Shown here: one piece after another, positions 44,853 to 57,046 of the stretch
Numbering within the stretch: position 1 is the stretch's first letter
How the letters are laid out: the number at the start of each line of letters is the position of its first letter
Assembly (NCBI RefSeq): GCF_025766255.1
Contig: NW_026516694.1
Span: 248,001-312,000, forward strand
DNA length: 64,000 bases
Source: Zychaea mexicana
Taxonomy: Eukaryota; Mucoromycota; Mucoromycetes; Mucorales; Lichtheimiaceae
Direction of reading: 5' to 3'
Translations under genes and position numbers: made by a program
The notes under the pieces: generated by a model
What the model was told of the DNA's origin: nothing
The model's input: the letters and a program-made list of their open reading frames with translations, nothing else
Databases searched by the model: none

Positions 44853-47017
44853 ATGGCACCGCAAGATTCATTTATCGATCGACTTCCGTTCGAGACAGTT
44901 GTTGCGATATTTTCTCATCTTAATAAGCAACAATGCCTCATTTGCATGAGCGTTTGCCATGACTGGTTTGAACGCTTACCGTTTTATGTAAAGGATACTT
45001 GGGCGACAGTACGGTTTACCGAAAACAAATCTCGCATAAAGGACATTTTCCGAGACCGATGCTTGGGAAAACATGTCAAGAAGGTTGAATTCGATACGTT
45101 TATTCAAGAAGACGCTCTTTATGCAATGCTGAAAAGGCTCATTGAACTCAAGTGTGATGAAATAAAATCCATAGGCAAGTGAAGATGTTAATCTCAATCC
45201 TTTTCGTCATCAGCAATCTATTCTGATAATATAAACTGCGTAAATTTAGCTACGTAACAAGGAAGGACTCGAAAAGAAGAACATACGACTAACTTGTTAT
45301 ATGGTATTTCTTTCTAGCCTTCGTCAATTGTATTACAGATGATCAAGGCCGGTTGCTGAAGCTATTACGGTTCTTTGCGCCTCACTTGACTCGATTATCG
45401 CTACAGCAACATGGATCCAATATTGCCTTACAACACATAGTATCATCACTTCCAAATCTTACCCATCTTACGTATTCTCCAACCGCTCAAGCTTGGCACA
45501 AATACAAGATTTTCGATCAAATCCCTGCTGTTACTATATGCGAAGACAACAACGACGAAGTGACGCAGTCGGTTCCATTTTACGAATTTAGCAACCTCAT
45601 CTATCTGCATATCGATGCGTTAATAGACAGGCAACGACGGCTTGAACCGCTTTTATTACGGTGCCCACGTCTTCAGTATTATATTGGTGCCAGCAAAGAA
45701 ACCTGTTATCAGCAGCAAAATGGCGGCTCTCTCTTCAATCGCAGTCTCATACAACTTGAATCCCTGCTTTCCATTTGTTCGAGACTCGTCTACTACATGA
45801 GTAACTCTAGTTATTACGATGATCCGCCCGACCTTATTGCAAAAAGCCTTGTTGATAGCAGCAGAAGCAAAAACAGCGCCTGTCCCAACCAACTGTGTCA
45901 CCTAGCCGTACTGGAGGATTCAGGAGAAGACGATAAGCAGCAGATTGTCCAGGCCCTCATCGACAACCAACGAACGCTCGAATATGTAGGACTGATTGAA
46001 GCAGACCGAGGTCCCAGCTGGTCGTCCGTGTTCAGATCGCTTCATCTATCCAATCTACATACGTTGGTGTGCGACGGCATTGAATTCGAAATTAACGCTC
46101 TCATTGCCATGCTCAATCAATGTCCTGCTCTGGATACCTTGGAACTGACATTGTATTACCAGCCTGCAACACTGGAACTGTCTACTCTTGCATCACTCGC
46201 GACGTTAACCAGATTACGCTCTCTGTTACTCAGTGGATTTACATTTGCAAACGAACTCTGCGTAACGACGATGCTTGAACGATTTCCTGCGTTGGAAAAG
46301 CTTTGCGTTTACTATGCAGAGTTTCCTCTCAATCGAGACGCGGCAAATTTGATGCGCAACTCAAGATTGAGCCACCTGGAACTCTGTATGATCAGGTTGA
46401 GTGACGAAGCTCAAGTAATTGCTTTATCCGAATTTTTCTCGCTGGTGGTATGCAAACCAGGGCTCGTGACACTGCGACTACTCCAGATGCCACAGACCAC
46501 AAAACGCATGCTCAATGGGATTCCCGGTGTCCCTACACTCAGACACCTTGATATTGACCTCGCTGATGTACAGTGGGAAGCGGAGCAGGAGGTGGGTTTA
46601 GTATCGTTCGTCAAGGGGCTACAGGCCGGCAGCATCATTCAAAATTTGACTTTTCGTGGTTTGGATTACTATGCTTCTTTGGATGATGGTGCTGTCATTG
46701 ATGCATTAAGCGAACTGCCGTTTTTGAACGAGCTCGCTTTGCAGACTCCTAACGTCATGACCGCGGCCAAGGATTCTTTACAAGAGGATCTCGACCTAGC
46801 TGGCAACATCCTGTCGTTACTTTGTAAGAGCAAAAGTCTGAACAGGGTTGTTCTGTACAAGGCTTCCACATTAAGCAAATTCCCCCAAAAACCCACCATT
46901 GATCAAGTACTTGTGCAGAATGAAGTATCAGAACAGTACTCGGTAACTGATGGTGATCATAAAACCAACAGAGTTGATGGCGCTATTCTTACATCTCTGA
47001 CGATAGCGCGAGCGTAA
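44853..47017 (+). CDS. F-box / leucine-rich-repeat protein, 673 residues
   Basis: Two exons, 44853-45174 and 45318-47017, joined by an intron with a GC donor (AG|GCAAGT...TAG); phase and sequence continue smoothly (DEIKSI | FVNC). The N-terminal F-box is clear at about residues 7-50: FIDRLPFETVVAIFSHLNKQ, then CLICMSVCHDWFERLPF. The F-box binds Skp1 and makes the protein a likely SCF ubiquitin-ligase substrate receptor. The rest is irregular LRR-like sequence (LRFFAPHLTRLSLQQH, LANLHTLVCDG-type and TLTRLRSLLLSGFTF repeats). Such F-box/LRR genes are very numerous in Mucorales, and substrates cannot be inferred. The start at 44853 is the first ATG before the F-box; the open frame extends upstream only with a TTG start. 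Confidence 0.85.
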
Positions 47018-48373
47018 TTGTACGCCCCTTCCTTTATCCCTATATGACCCTATTGTATACCTGTATCATCACAAACACATAATATGTTTTCCGTTTTATT
47101 GCGCGAATTAATATGAAATCACAGTTTAAACAAGCATGTTTTACGACAAAAACAGTGAATACCACAGCTTCTTAGTCTCAACGTTCTCTTTTCAAATTCT
47201 GAAAGTCTTTCTATACAATTGAGTAGATCCGGTTGGGAAAGTAAGGCGAGTGTATTTGTTTAAGCGACAACATGTTCTACTGTATTTTACACCAATGCAA
47301 CTTCGTGATAAGCAAACTGTATGTTGTAAAACGCTCTTCGAATAGATTGCCACATATACTGTTTACAAAGTGAAAAGTGTGCATATTACCGGGGGTGGGT
47401 TTACCAAGAAGATTTTGATGGACTGTCAACTGCAATACATGTTGAATTTACTATATCATTTACGGACCCATCTTTTTTGGGCTTACAGAACTGGGCAGTC
47501 TGGCCATCATCGATACTTTGCCGGCAAGCAAAAAAGAATGGAACTGAACGAGAATCTTGCTTTGAGTTAACGGAAACAGAAGATTCATTTTTGCGAAAAT
47601 GTCCTTGCATGAGGCTTCAGTATAATGAAGGTTGAACGCTGAATGGATTTCCAGACTAGCAGTAGTAGCTTGGATATCAGATCCAGATTAAAATTCTAAC
47701 CATGCTGTTTAGTGTCGATGGTAAGAAATTTGACTAAACTCTCTGAGGAAGGTCATCTTGGAAATAGAAAGAATGATGACCAGCGCAGAGGAGTGGGAAC
47801 TCTATAGAGGCCCTCAATCGGTGGACAAGTTAGTCTGGATTCACACTAGGAGCCTATATCTAGCCTGAAAACTACAAAGGAGTACTGTACATTGATGTAT
47901 AGAAAAAATTATTAGGCTTAAAAAAAGGCTTTTCGGTTGTGAACTGCAGTTTGCCTTTATCGCCACTATGATAGCACTCTGAGCGCCGTCCGGCGCTGTG
48001 TAACAGTAAGGAGGTCATTGTTTATTTATTTATTTGGCGTCAACATTTACTGCCTTTATTCTGGGAATTGGACGAACTAAAAATGGCGAATGCAAAACAG
48101 GTATCATGCAACTGATGACAAAATCCAGTCAAATACAAGACGTAAAATGGATGGAGAAAAAAGTACAATAACAGGTAAGTTACAATCTACAAGCACATGC
48201 CAAAATAAACTTGGAGAGAGTGATGAATCCTTGTCACACCACACCGATTTTGATAATTTCATATGACAGACATAATCAAGTAAAAGTTAGCCTATCTCGC
48301 TCTCGTTTTTTCTTTTAATCCAAAAAAAACATACTCTGCGCTTTTTACTTTCAGACATTCATTTCAAAATACA
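47018..48373. other. Intergenic with a GC-rich hairpin
   Basis: No ORF with family content. A perfect 7-bp GC-rich inverted repeat with a 2-bp loop lies at 47982-47997. The right end contains the promoter of the peroxin gene. Confidence 0.5.
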
Positions 48374-50008
48374 ATGGCAGAAACTGAATCTGTCACAAGT
48401 GCAGCAAGCGATCTACGCAATGCTTACTTTGTCGATACCTCCTCCACCTCCAACGATGGGCGCAGCTTCTCATCGCCCTATACCGCACAGACACTCGATC
48501 AAATACCCACTCCAATCTTAAAAATGCTGATTGTCTTGGGCCCGTTCATTCGCCATTGCGCATACTTTGTACAAGTCGTTACGTGGAGCACATTAGACCC
48601 ACGACAATCCATATTAGCGCTCCTTTTATGGATCGGGTGCTGTTTATGGACCGCGCCAGTCCTCATGTTTGTGCTGCCAAGCATGATCCTTGTCAAACTC
48701 GCAAGAGGATGGCTCAAAGTCAGAACTTCACGTGCACGACGAGAACGACTGGAGCGTGAACGGCAACTCCAACGTTTGAAACGAGAACAAGAAGATGACC
48801 ATCACAATGATTATTATGACGACGATGAAGAAGGAAAGAAACGCAAGCAACAGCAGGAAGAAGAGGAAGAACAGCTTTTAATTTCGCGAAAGTTCCAGCC
48901 CGAGGGCCATGTATCGCTGGACGATACGCTGCGCAACCTTGCTGTCGTCAATGCATACGTGGATCGAGTACGACAGTGGATCCGGTGGACTCGAGACGAG
49001 CTGCTGGATGGATCGCGTCCAGACGTTGTCGCATCGACACTCACCGTGATGCTGTATGCATGGCCCATTTGGATTGTGCTCAATTTGGTACTCGGAACGA
49101 ACGGAATTATTGCACTAGCTGGATCGCTCGTACTAGTCAGCCCGTCGCCGTGGTTCAAGGTGACAATCATGGCGATCCGTCGTAACGCATTAGTTACACA
49201 TGCAATTGCTGCATGTTGGGCATACGGGGTTGCCCTGGTGATCTCCATGGTATCTGTCGCTGTTCCGTTCCGTGCCCCAGCAACGCCGAGTGGTGGTCGC
49301 TTTAAGTCATGGATCACACGATTGATGAAACGAGCCCGTCGTGAAAAGACCAAGGCTCTTGATGTGATCAAAAGTGAGCAGCAAGTGGAAGAGCAGAATG
49401 CTTCAAGTGGATTACGAACTGAAATGATTTTCCAGTTTGACATTTACGAAAATCAGGTAAGCTAGAATATCGTTTTTGTCTGAACTGTATTGAGAGAAGA
49501 AAGAAAAAGAGGATCTCATTCTATTGTAATTATTTGCTTTCAAAAAAAGCGATGGTGGTTGGGCATGGACTGGACGACCAACATGATGCCAAGTGAACGT
49601 GCTCCATGGACGGATAATCAACTCTCGCCGGTGCGATCCAAAGATGGGTTTGAGCTGCCACCACCTAGCGATACTGTACAGTATCGACCGATAGCAGGCA
49701 GTGGTGGCGTGGCCATCAAGCAAACTACAAAAAAGGTGTGGAGCTGGGCAGACGGAGATTGGTGGGTGGATATGACTGGCGAGATGCAAGGTCGCGTGGA
49801 TCGCAACGGCTGGGAATATGGCAACAATGCTTGGAAACAGATGACTGGCCATCCAGCAATGCAAACATTTACACGGCGACGCCGCTGGTCTCGCCGGGCG
49901 CGCCTGGTTGAACGTCGATTCGAGGAACCTGTTCAAGGCAACAATGATAATGCCTCTACAACTAGTACTACTGCTGCTAGCTCAGACGGATTACGAAAAA
50001 GAAACTAG
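48374..50008 (+). CDS. PEX24/PEX30-family peroxisomal membrane protein with DysF domain
   Basis: Two exons, 48374-49456 and 49550-50008; 513 residues. These peroxins are ER/peroxisome-contact membrane proteins that regulate peroxisome number and size. The N-terminal half has hydrophobic segments typical of the Pex24/reticulon-like domain (ILALLLWIGCCLWTAPVLMF at about 78-97; VMLYAWPIWIVLNLVLGTNG; IAACWAYGVALVISMVSVAV), separated by an acidic/Gln-rich linker (KRKQQQEEEEEQ). The C-terminal half is a DysF domain: RWWLGMDWTTNMMPSERAPW, WSWADGDWWVDM and GWEYGNNAWKQM, ending RRRRWSRRARLVERR. That is the classic W-rich and R-rich dysferlin pattern. Assignment to a particular PEX number (23, 24, 28-32) is not possible by eye. 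The DUF4112 gene follows 218 bp downstream on the same strand. Confidence 0.9.
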
Positions 50009-50226
50009 CGCTTTGTTTGTAAATGTGGAAATATACAAAAATTACCAAATTTCGTCACTAGTCCTATATCTTTCCTGTGTATGACATGGGTTTGTTTCGG
50101 ATCATTAAAAAGAAGAGAAAGAAAGACAATGAGTGGAGAGGTTCATATTAGACGTTACGCCTTTCTTTTTACCTACTTTACTGTTTTGCTCTTCCTTTTC
50201 GCTACTGCTGATTTCCTTAAAGCACC

Positions 50227-51183
50227 ATGTTCCAACGGTGGATATACAACCGACTACAAGTGCCAGAGCGCGCAGAGCGTGTACGTCCGAAAGGCACGGC
50301 GCAGATGACAAGTTTAGAGAGACAATTCGACTATCTCCGTCACACAACGCCCAAGAAGCAGATGAATGATAAACAGCGAGTCAAGTTAATCAAAAAGATT
50401 GAGCGCTTAGCAAACTGGTTGGATAATGCAGTACCAGGATCTCCAATTCCTCTCGGTCTTGACTCTCTTTTGGTAAGAGAAAAACAGTATTTTTTCTTTC
50501 GAACGTTGTAATCCATTGCTAACGCACAAGAGTGTATGCATAATAGAGTTTTATTCCATTTTTTGGTGCGTTTGCCGGTGCGATATTTACGCTCTATCAA
50601 AGTGAGTAAGAAATTTATGGACGGAGACAGAGGCAGGGATGAGTGAAATGTTGCACGACATGAGGGAAAACTTGCAAACTGATACACAAAACATAAAACT
50701 TTTCGTTGCAGTATATTTATCGACACAATTTGGGATTCCATTGTGGTTACTTTTACGAATGATGATTAGTCTGGTGATCGGTAAGACGACTTTGCAGTTG
50801 TGGCGGGCATGTTTCAAAGCGAGAGAGAGAGAGAGCGAAAAGCTAAGAGAACTATAAACACGTCAGATGCCGTTATTGGCACGATCCCGGTGGTTGGAGC
50901 GTTTTTGGACATGTTCTACAAGGCGAATCTCTGGAACTACGAAGCACTACAGGATTATTTGGATCACATGGATATGGCAGCTGCGAGCGCTGCAGCTTCT
51001 TCCACGGGGCCTACGACATCGGCAGGCTCGTCAGCATCAGCAGCAACATCCAAGCGATATCAAGACATTGCCACGACGGAAATCTCGTGGGCGCAATTGT
51101 TATATGATACGAGACATTTAGCCACAACTCTTATAGCTTGGATCTACCCAACAGGTGCTAGCAAAATGAACAATAAAGACTGA
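50227..51183 (+). CDS. DUF4112-domain membrane protein, 228 residues
   Basis: Four exons: 50227-50472, 50547-50601, 50712-50780, 50867-51183. The domain reads IERLANWLDNAVPGSPIPLG then LDSLLSFIPFFGAFAGAIFT, FGIPLWLLLRMMISLVI, and DAVIGTIPVVGAFLDMFYKA N, which is the DUF4112 pattern (paired 'IP..G' segments in hydrophobic helices). Two or three membrane helices are likely. The function of DUF4112 proteins is not established. An Ala/Ser-rich stretch (AAASAAASSTGPTTSAGSSA) precedes a conserved-looking C-terminus. A GA microsatellite in intron 3 opens a misleading frame from 50800. The start codon is the first ATG of the open frame; a downstream ATG at about 50308 (MTSLERQF) is an alternative. 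Confidence 0.86.
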
Positions 51184-51550
51184 TTGTTTATTATCATTGA
51201 TAAATGTTTCATTGAAGGGGGGGATATTAAAAATGACTTGGGTGTCTTGTGTACACGAAAGCAAATTCAAAAGATATACAATAAATGCGAGAGAAAAGTT
51301 AACGTTGGAATTGTGTGCTGTGAGCGTGAGTGGGTGTGAGAGTTTGTGGATGCTAAAGAAAATGGGATGAGTTGTCTGTGTTTTTGCAAGTTTTGGTATG
51401 TAAGATTCAAAGTATGGATGTGGTTGTTGTTCTTCTTCTTCTTTATGGAAAAGAAGAGATCGGGGGAAATGGAAAGCAAAGGGGTAAGGAAGGGTAAAAA
51501 AATTGATAAAGAAATGATGATAAGAAGGCGTCGAATAATGGAGGGTATTT
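51184..51550. other. Short intergenic between convergent genes
   Basis: Purine-rich on plus, and no gene is seen. Contains the 3' ends of the DUF4112 gene (plus) and the 184-residue protein gene (minus). Confidence 0.6.
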
Positions 51551-52105
51551 TCAAATACCCAAAACGTTCTCCAGTTCGTCTTCGTCGCTCATAAGTTCTG
51601 TAAGAGTCATCATGAGATTAGCAACATCGCCACCCGACTGCATCCACACATAGTTGCGAACCCGTTCTAATCGTGTTAGTGCCAACGGTTGCTGTGGGTT
51701 GTCATTCTGCTTCTCATTTTGCGTTGCCTTGATACGTTCCAGCACGACTTCCTCTTTTGCTTCGCTGATAAGTCGTTGCAGGTGGATAGGTAATGCATAG
51801 ACGTCTTCGCTCACATTTGTTTGGGCAAGATGCTTGGCCATGTCCGGTGCAGTGAAGAGACTGAGCAAGTAGTTGTACTGAAATGGAGTGTCATCGTTGT
51901 CATTAGCGATCGTTGGACGAATTAGATCGTCATCGAAGGGATATGCGTAGTGACAGTATCCGCAGGATGCACTATAAAGGTGAGGCGTCGTTGTATTCGT
52001 TGTGCAAACGCTTTGTAGAGGTTGTTCGTCAGGTTTCTGCATATACATTAGTTCTGGTACTAGTGACGAACCAGAAGGAAGTGAAGAAGAAAAGGTATGG
52101 TCCAT
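51551..52105 (-). CDS. Unrecognised 184-residue protein, single exon
   Basis: An uninterrupted minus-strand frame with normal protein composition and no repeats, starting ATGGACCATACC at 52105. It includes a Cys/His-containing stretch (SASCGYCHYAYPFDDD), a hydrophobic-acidic segment (YNYLLSLFTAPDMAKHL), a helical part (LQRLISEAKEEVVLERIKAT) and an acidic C-terminus (MMTLTELMSDEDELENVLGI). CGYC-H is a possible half zinc site. No family is recognised. It could also be the last exon of a longer gene, but the ATG has no obvious upstream splice acceptor. Function unknown. Confidence 0.65.
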   Translation of the reverse strand: MDHTFSSSLPSGSSLVPELMYMQKPDEQPLQSVCTTNTTTPHLYSASCGYCHYAYPFDDDLIRPTIANDNDDTPFQYNYLLSLFTAPDMAKHLAQTNVSEDVYALPIHLQRLISEAKEEVVLERIKATQNEKQNDNPQQPLALTRLERVRNYVWMQSGGDVANLMMTLTELMSDEDELENVLGI

Positions 52106-53066
52106 ATTATGCTCCTTATTTATTTTATCTCTTTCTTTTTTTTTCTTTTAACTACGGAAGGCAGGTGGGAAAATGATTTGGAGCAGGGAGCTCCTTTCAC
52201 GCCACAAAATATGTGCACATCTGAAGTCCGCAAGGGTTACCCATTATGCTTCCAAAAGCCAGCATAGACGGCAGTATTCTCACGCACAAGACACATAGTG
52301 ATCGATCAGCCTGCATCGCTCATGTGCCGCTTTGCTGCGAAGAAAATCTCTGGTGCTCACTTCTTCATGAAAAATAAGGAATAACTGTGATACATAAAGG
52401 ATACTTCTTGCTAAAGGCATAATGGTGTTGCAATGATGCACATGCGCCCGCTAATTTATCAGTAAAGCATCCAATCGGGAAAAAACCGTAAGAAGCAATC
52501 TTACTTATGTGGATCTTGCACATAGAATTTGTAAATGCGCTGCAAAAAAACAACCCTATGAGGATATTATAACATATGTACCGCATCTACACTACATCCA
52601 CCACATGTTCTTGGTTGTGTGAAGGCATAGAAATCGGTCTTGCTTATTCTATAACTGACAAACATAATACATACTGAGGTTTTTAATCACAAGCTTCGAG
52701 AAAGAAGTCTACTACCTTGCTGCTTTCAACGCTGTGTAAAACAATTTCATCATGAAATATTATCATGGCTATGACCAAACCATGTCGTCAACTATAAAGC
52801 TCAATTTTTTCTGTTGATCAAGTGGCACACTATGTACAGTACACGTCAAATTTAAGTCTGGTTGCCATGTAAGTTACAGTTATTTGCAGCACGATGTCTG
52901 TTGCCAGGTGGGATGGGTGTCAGTGTTTACGCGAAAACACCTTTCTGCAAAAACCTGGAGAAAACCGGTGCAGTTTGTTCTTTTTTTTTGGTTGAAGCAG
53001 AAAACGCTGACATAGCAAAGGTTAAGTCTACGGCATTGGAATTATTGTGAATAGGAATAGTAGTTA
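52106..53066. other. Intergenic, no supported gene
   Basis: Short ORFs only (for example 52862-53050 plus). The TA target of the next element sits at 53065-53066. Confidence 0.45.
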
Positions 53067-53521
53067 TAGTGGAACCCCTTTAATTTCAAACGAATACCAG
53101 GCCAAACTATCATGCGCGGAGATTCCTTTATCCATGCACATTCTGGTGTTACACAGATTTCCAGCTTTCAAGAAGTTGTCACCATATGGATCAGTAATAC
53201 ACGTAGCCTCCTTATCCAATACATTTACCTGGCCGGATTGGCTTATTTACTGACGTCTCATATATCACTTGATCCTCATGTTTGATAATTTTATCAATAA
53301 ACTCATTTAAATGCACAGGGCTTGGTAGTTGCCAAGGGTAAACCAATTCTTATTAATACAGATATAACTCGGTAAGGTTTTAACCTTGAATGATCCATTA
53401 AAAGTGAAATTCGCGAGGATTTTGAGCTTTTTACTATGTTATTTTTACCAATTCTATAAATTTGGTGAAGTTATCGAGGGCTGAAACTTAACTGATGTGA
53501 CATAAAAGGGGGAGTCGACTG
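53067..53521. mobile_element. Candidate pogo/Tigger-like miniature element (455 bp) with TIRs and TA target
   Basis: The left end reads TAGTGGAACCCCTTTAATTT and the reverse complement of the right end reads CAGTCGACTCCCCCTTTTAT. They align over about 28 bp with roughly 20 matches. Both ends are flanked by TA (53065-53066 and 53522-53523). The CAGTCGACTCCC-type terminus is the style of pogo/Tigger elements. There is no transposase ORF, so it would be non-autonomous. The assignment is by terminus style only. Confidence 0.5.
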
Positions 53522-56500
53522 TATTATGGTCTCCATTGACGGAACTTATATGTACGAGCATGAGTCAAGATCTTACAGAGTATGCTTACACGTTGTTAAA
53601 TTAGCCATGCTAACCGCTGTGCAGAGTAGCAGGCGGATGGTCATGAGTGCGGATATGATAGGTACATAAACCAACAACAGCTCGATCACAACTCTTGTTC
53701 AAAAATGCTATCTTATCTAATATGAAGCACAAGGCAATATGTCGTATGAAATAAAACGAGAAAAAAGAATTGAATTACGAGACTGATGATGTTTTCCCTT
53801 TACACAGCTATGATAGCGTAGTGTAACGACATATCACGAAAAGAAGATTTATCTTCAGCGCTTGAGAGATCATTGGGCTTTATTCAATTGAAAGGGAATA
53901 GCTACATACTGGAACTCACAGCGACTAAGATCAGACTCTGAGTCTAATAGACTTTGAAAAGGATGTGTAAAACCGAAAGAGCTCAGACGGGGTACAGTCG
54001 TCATAAATCAGATCAGGTAATAATGTTTACACCTCCGCTCACTAGACCAGCCATCTACAATACAAATCATAGCAATTGCACACTAGTAACATATTTGCTT
54101 TTGGGGCCGAAAGATAGATATTCTACTACTATCATGAATTAGAGCAAAGAGCACAAGCAGTGCTCCTTAGGATCAATAAAGATATAGCTAAAGGGGCCGG
54201 TAGACAAAAAGAAATGGATGTTTTGTAACAAATTCAAAAAAAGAGTAAGAAGTCAAGTGAACTAGACATGCACGATCTTCTAATTGCTGGAGATATTCTT
54301 GCCACTTTTTATAACTGCTGTGTCGAATTCTTTGCAAGAATTTTTAAAATTCTGAAAAAAAAAGTATTCCGTACAGTTAAGAATAGCAGTGATTAGCAGC
54401 TTGTTCTCTTCAAGGGTAATTATTGAGTGGAGGAGGGGAGGGATACTACATGCACAGGCCAGCCACGGCACTCATTCTGGAGTTTTCCATGCTTTTGTTC
54501 CGTCCACACCGACATGGACTATGTCTCCCCAACAATGATTGCGTAAAAATGGGACACCACTTTAAACATTGCTTCATAGTTCAAGTCATCGCTTTATATA
54601 GCTCCTCCCAATGCGGTCGTCCTAATTACTCCTTAATATGGTATAGTACTTACGTATTTAGGGTATTTTACTGTCAAGGTTTGTGCTTGTAGTGATATTA
54701 GCAAAGTCAGAATTGTCGTTGATATTTTTTAACTGCTTTACTTGTCCGCAAGTCACATAATCCGAATACAGAGTCGAACGGCAAAGAATCAAAGATGCCA
54801 AGTACCTTTCCCTGTGCATCAAGAGCACCTGGAATGATAATTATACTTATTTTTACTAATAGCTCGTTGCTTTTCACATTGAATCCGTAACAGATATCTT
54901 GTTGAACGATGATTTCTAAATATGCAACAACTTGTACAACAGATTTGACATGATGTAGTACATGTGTTCCTAAAGTAAACTACTGTCAGAGATATACTCA
55001 TACTGATGCCCTTGCTACAGTAGTATAAAGCTGATAATCCATTAATCATATGATTTACTTGCTTTCTCGTGTCGATTGTGAAATTGGTATGCCAATGTAT
55101 GCATATTCGCTGACTTTAAAGCTGTGGTCGCCTTTCAAGAACTTTGCACCCAATGTTTGCACCTGTTTGTCGATCAATTGACGAATTTCGCTCATGTATG
55201 TTGTATAAAACGAGATAAAATACTGTAAGGAAGGGATGTGTCAGGTATATTCAGTACGGTCATCAAACTTTGAAAAATAATCATAGTATCATAGCTTTGG
55301 GTGCGGCAGAAAAGCCCGATGGGTTACTTGCTGGGATACAAGTACTGGCAGGTTGCATAAATTGTTGGATCAATGAGATGGTCTTTCGAAAAGGAAAAGT
55401 TTGCAATTACTGTTATTCGAGGCGAGCGTGTCGTGAGATATGCCACTGGCAAGTGATTTTTTGGAAGCATTTTCGGTCCAACTGAAGTTTGTAAACAAGG
55501 TCGCATCAAAGTACCAACTGTTTTGGACAGACCACCGCGATGTGTCATATACCCTGGGTACCGAGATTGCATGAGCTTAGGCAAAGAGCGGATGATATCT
55601 GCCGACAAAGCTTTTACCGCAGCCATATCTAGTGTGAGTGTATGTTCATAATCTGAATCCCTAATAGCGTTATTAACTTCCAAGATCAACAACTCTGTGA
55701 GCTGTTCCTGTCGGTCCTCTAGAATTCAATAGTCTTTACACTTCAGGCATTTGAGCTCTTTTCTGTAGATCCCTCGGTAGAAAATGTGGAAAAGTAGGAA
55801 CTTCGGGTGTCTCTTGAACTTTGGAATCACTGAATTAACAGGATGACCAGAATGTTTTTCAAGTTTACTTTGAGGTCTTCAAAGTGAAAACGCGTCATGT
55901 GTCAAACAGCTCTGCTCTTGCCGTCTTCGCCAGCCGTTTCAAAACAAGTGATTTTCATTGGCTAATAAAAAATACAGTTTTGATTGGCTCTCCAGTTCCA
56001 CCGATATTCTGTGATTGAGATTGGACATATGTAGTCCGGATGTTCGATCCGATCACCGAATGTTAAAATCCGAAGTGTTGTGTCGATCACCTTGTGTAAA
56101 TAGCTCGGTATGAACGTGTACCTGGCATCTGTTCAAGTAAGATCTAATATTTATCGGTATTGACCCATTCGCTCTCTGTGGTGTCGGGTGGTGTTATCTG
56201 AACTTGCGAAATGGAAGCACTACGTCCAAATAAAGAGGTTCGTGTGTGTATATCTTTTCGTTCCATCGGTATGGATTACTCCAAAAGTTCTTTTGCGCTT
56301 TTCATTCAAATCATGCATTTTATTGTTAGATAAGATTTTTTTTGTAGGTGACCGTGGGTCAATTTTTATTTTTGCCTGAACGTATAGCGGAAAGAAAGAG
56401 ATATAAACAAGAAGTCAAGGAAATAATAATCAGAGGCAGATTAAGAGTCAAAATCAATGAAAGACCAGGAGCGTGTGAGAGGGCAACGAAGCGGATGGTT

Positions 56501-56919
56501 GGAACATGTTCTGGTGTGCTTTGGATACTGCGAGGATGTTAAGTGTTTTCTCAAAACTGTGATGTAAATACAGATGCAGAAAGGTAGGGGAGGGGAATGG
56601 TATAAACTCATTGGCAACCGATGATCAATGACAGTGACGGCAGTTTGAGGGGTAATAGATAGCAAAACGTGCACAGGTGCATCGGCTGCTTCAATCTGTG
56701 CATTACATATGTGGATTCTTCGCCTGGCCAATGAGATGTTTTTCCGAACTTAAATAGCTTTTTTTTTGTATGAATGAGCTAGTATGAAACAATACAGCTA
56801 GTTCCAAATCGAGACTGACCGTGCTTTTTTGAGTGTAACACGGTCAGTGATCCTGTCCCCAAATGGGTACTTCGAATGTATTTTATTTGGTAATGTGGTA
56901 CAAAGCGCCTTTTCGCACC
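53522..56919. other. Gene-poor region with one coding-like trace
   Basis: The minus-strand stretch 55840-55324 reads protein-like (see the separate entry). Elsewhere only short random frames. CCAAT-like motifs occur near 55957 and 55981. A 10-bp perfect inverted repeat lies at 56814-56848, just outside repeat copy B. Confidence 0.4.
55324..55840 (-). pseudogene. Unrecognised coding-like trace, minus strand
   Basis: An upstream block (PEVPTFPHFLPRDLQKRAQM, about 55818-55759) is followed, after a possible intron ending in TCTAG, by EDRQEQLTELLILEVNNAIR and then RSLPKLMQSRYPGYMTHRGG and LSKTVGTLMRPCLQTSVG, ending at a stop at 55324. Composition is protein-like, but no start codon or family could be fixed. 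It may be a decayed gene or a transposon fragment. Confidence 0.3.
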
Positions 56920-57046
56920 TTATTTACCACTTCTTGTTCTTTTTTTTTACGTCCTTTTTCTTCTCATCCTTCTTTTTTCTGTTTAAATTTTTAAAAGACA
57001 CGCTTAGCATACCACAGAATTCTCTTTACATACAATCCAATCCACA

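Noticed and set aside
50800..50866. Open frame suggesting an upstream extension of the last DUF4112 exon
   Set aside because: It reads an intronic GA microsatellite; the domain requires the AG acceptor at 50865-50866.
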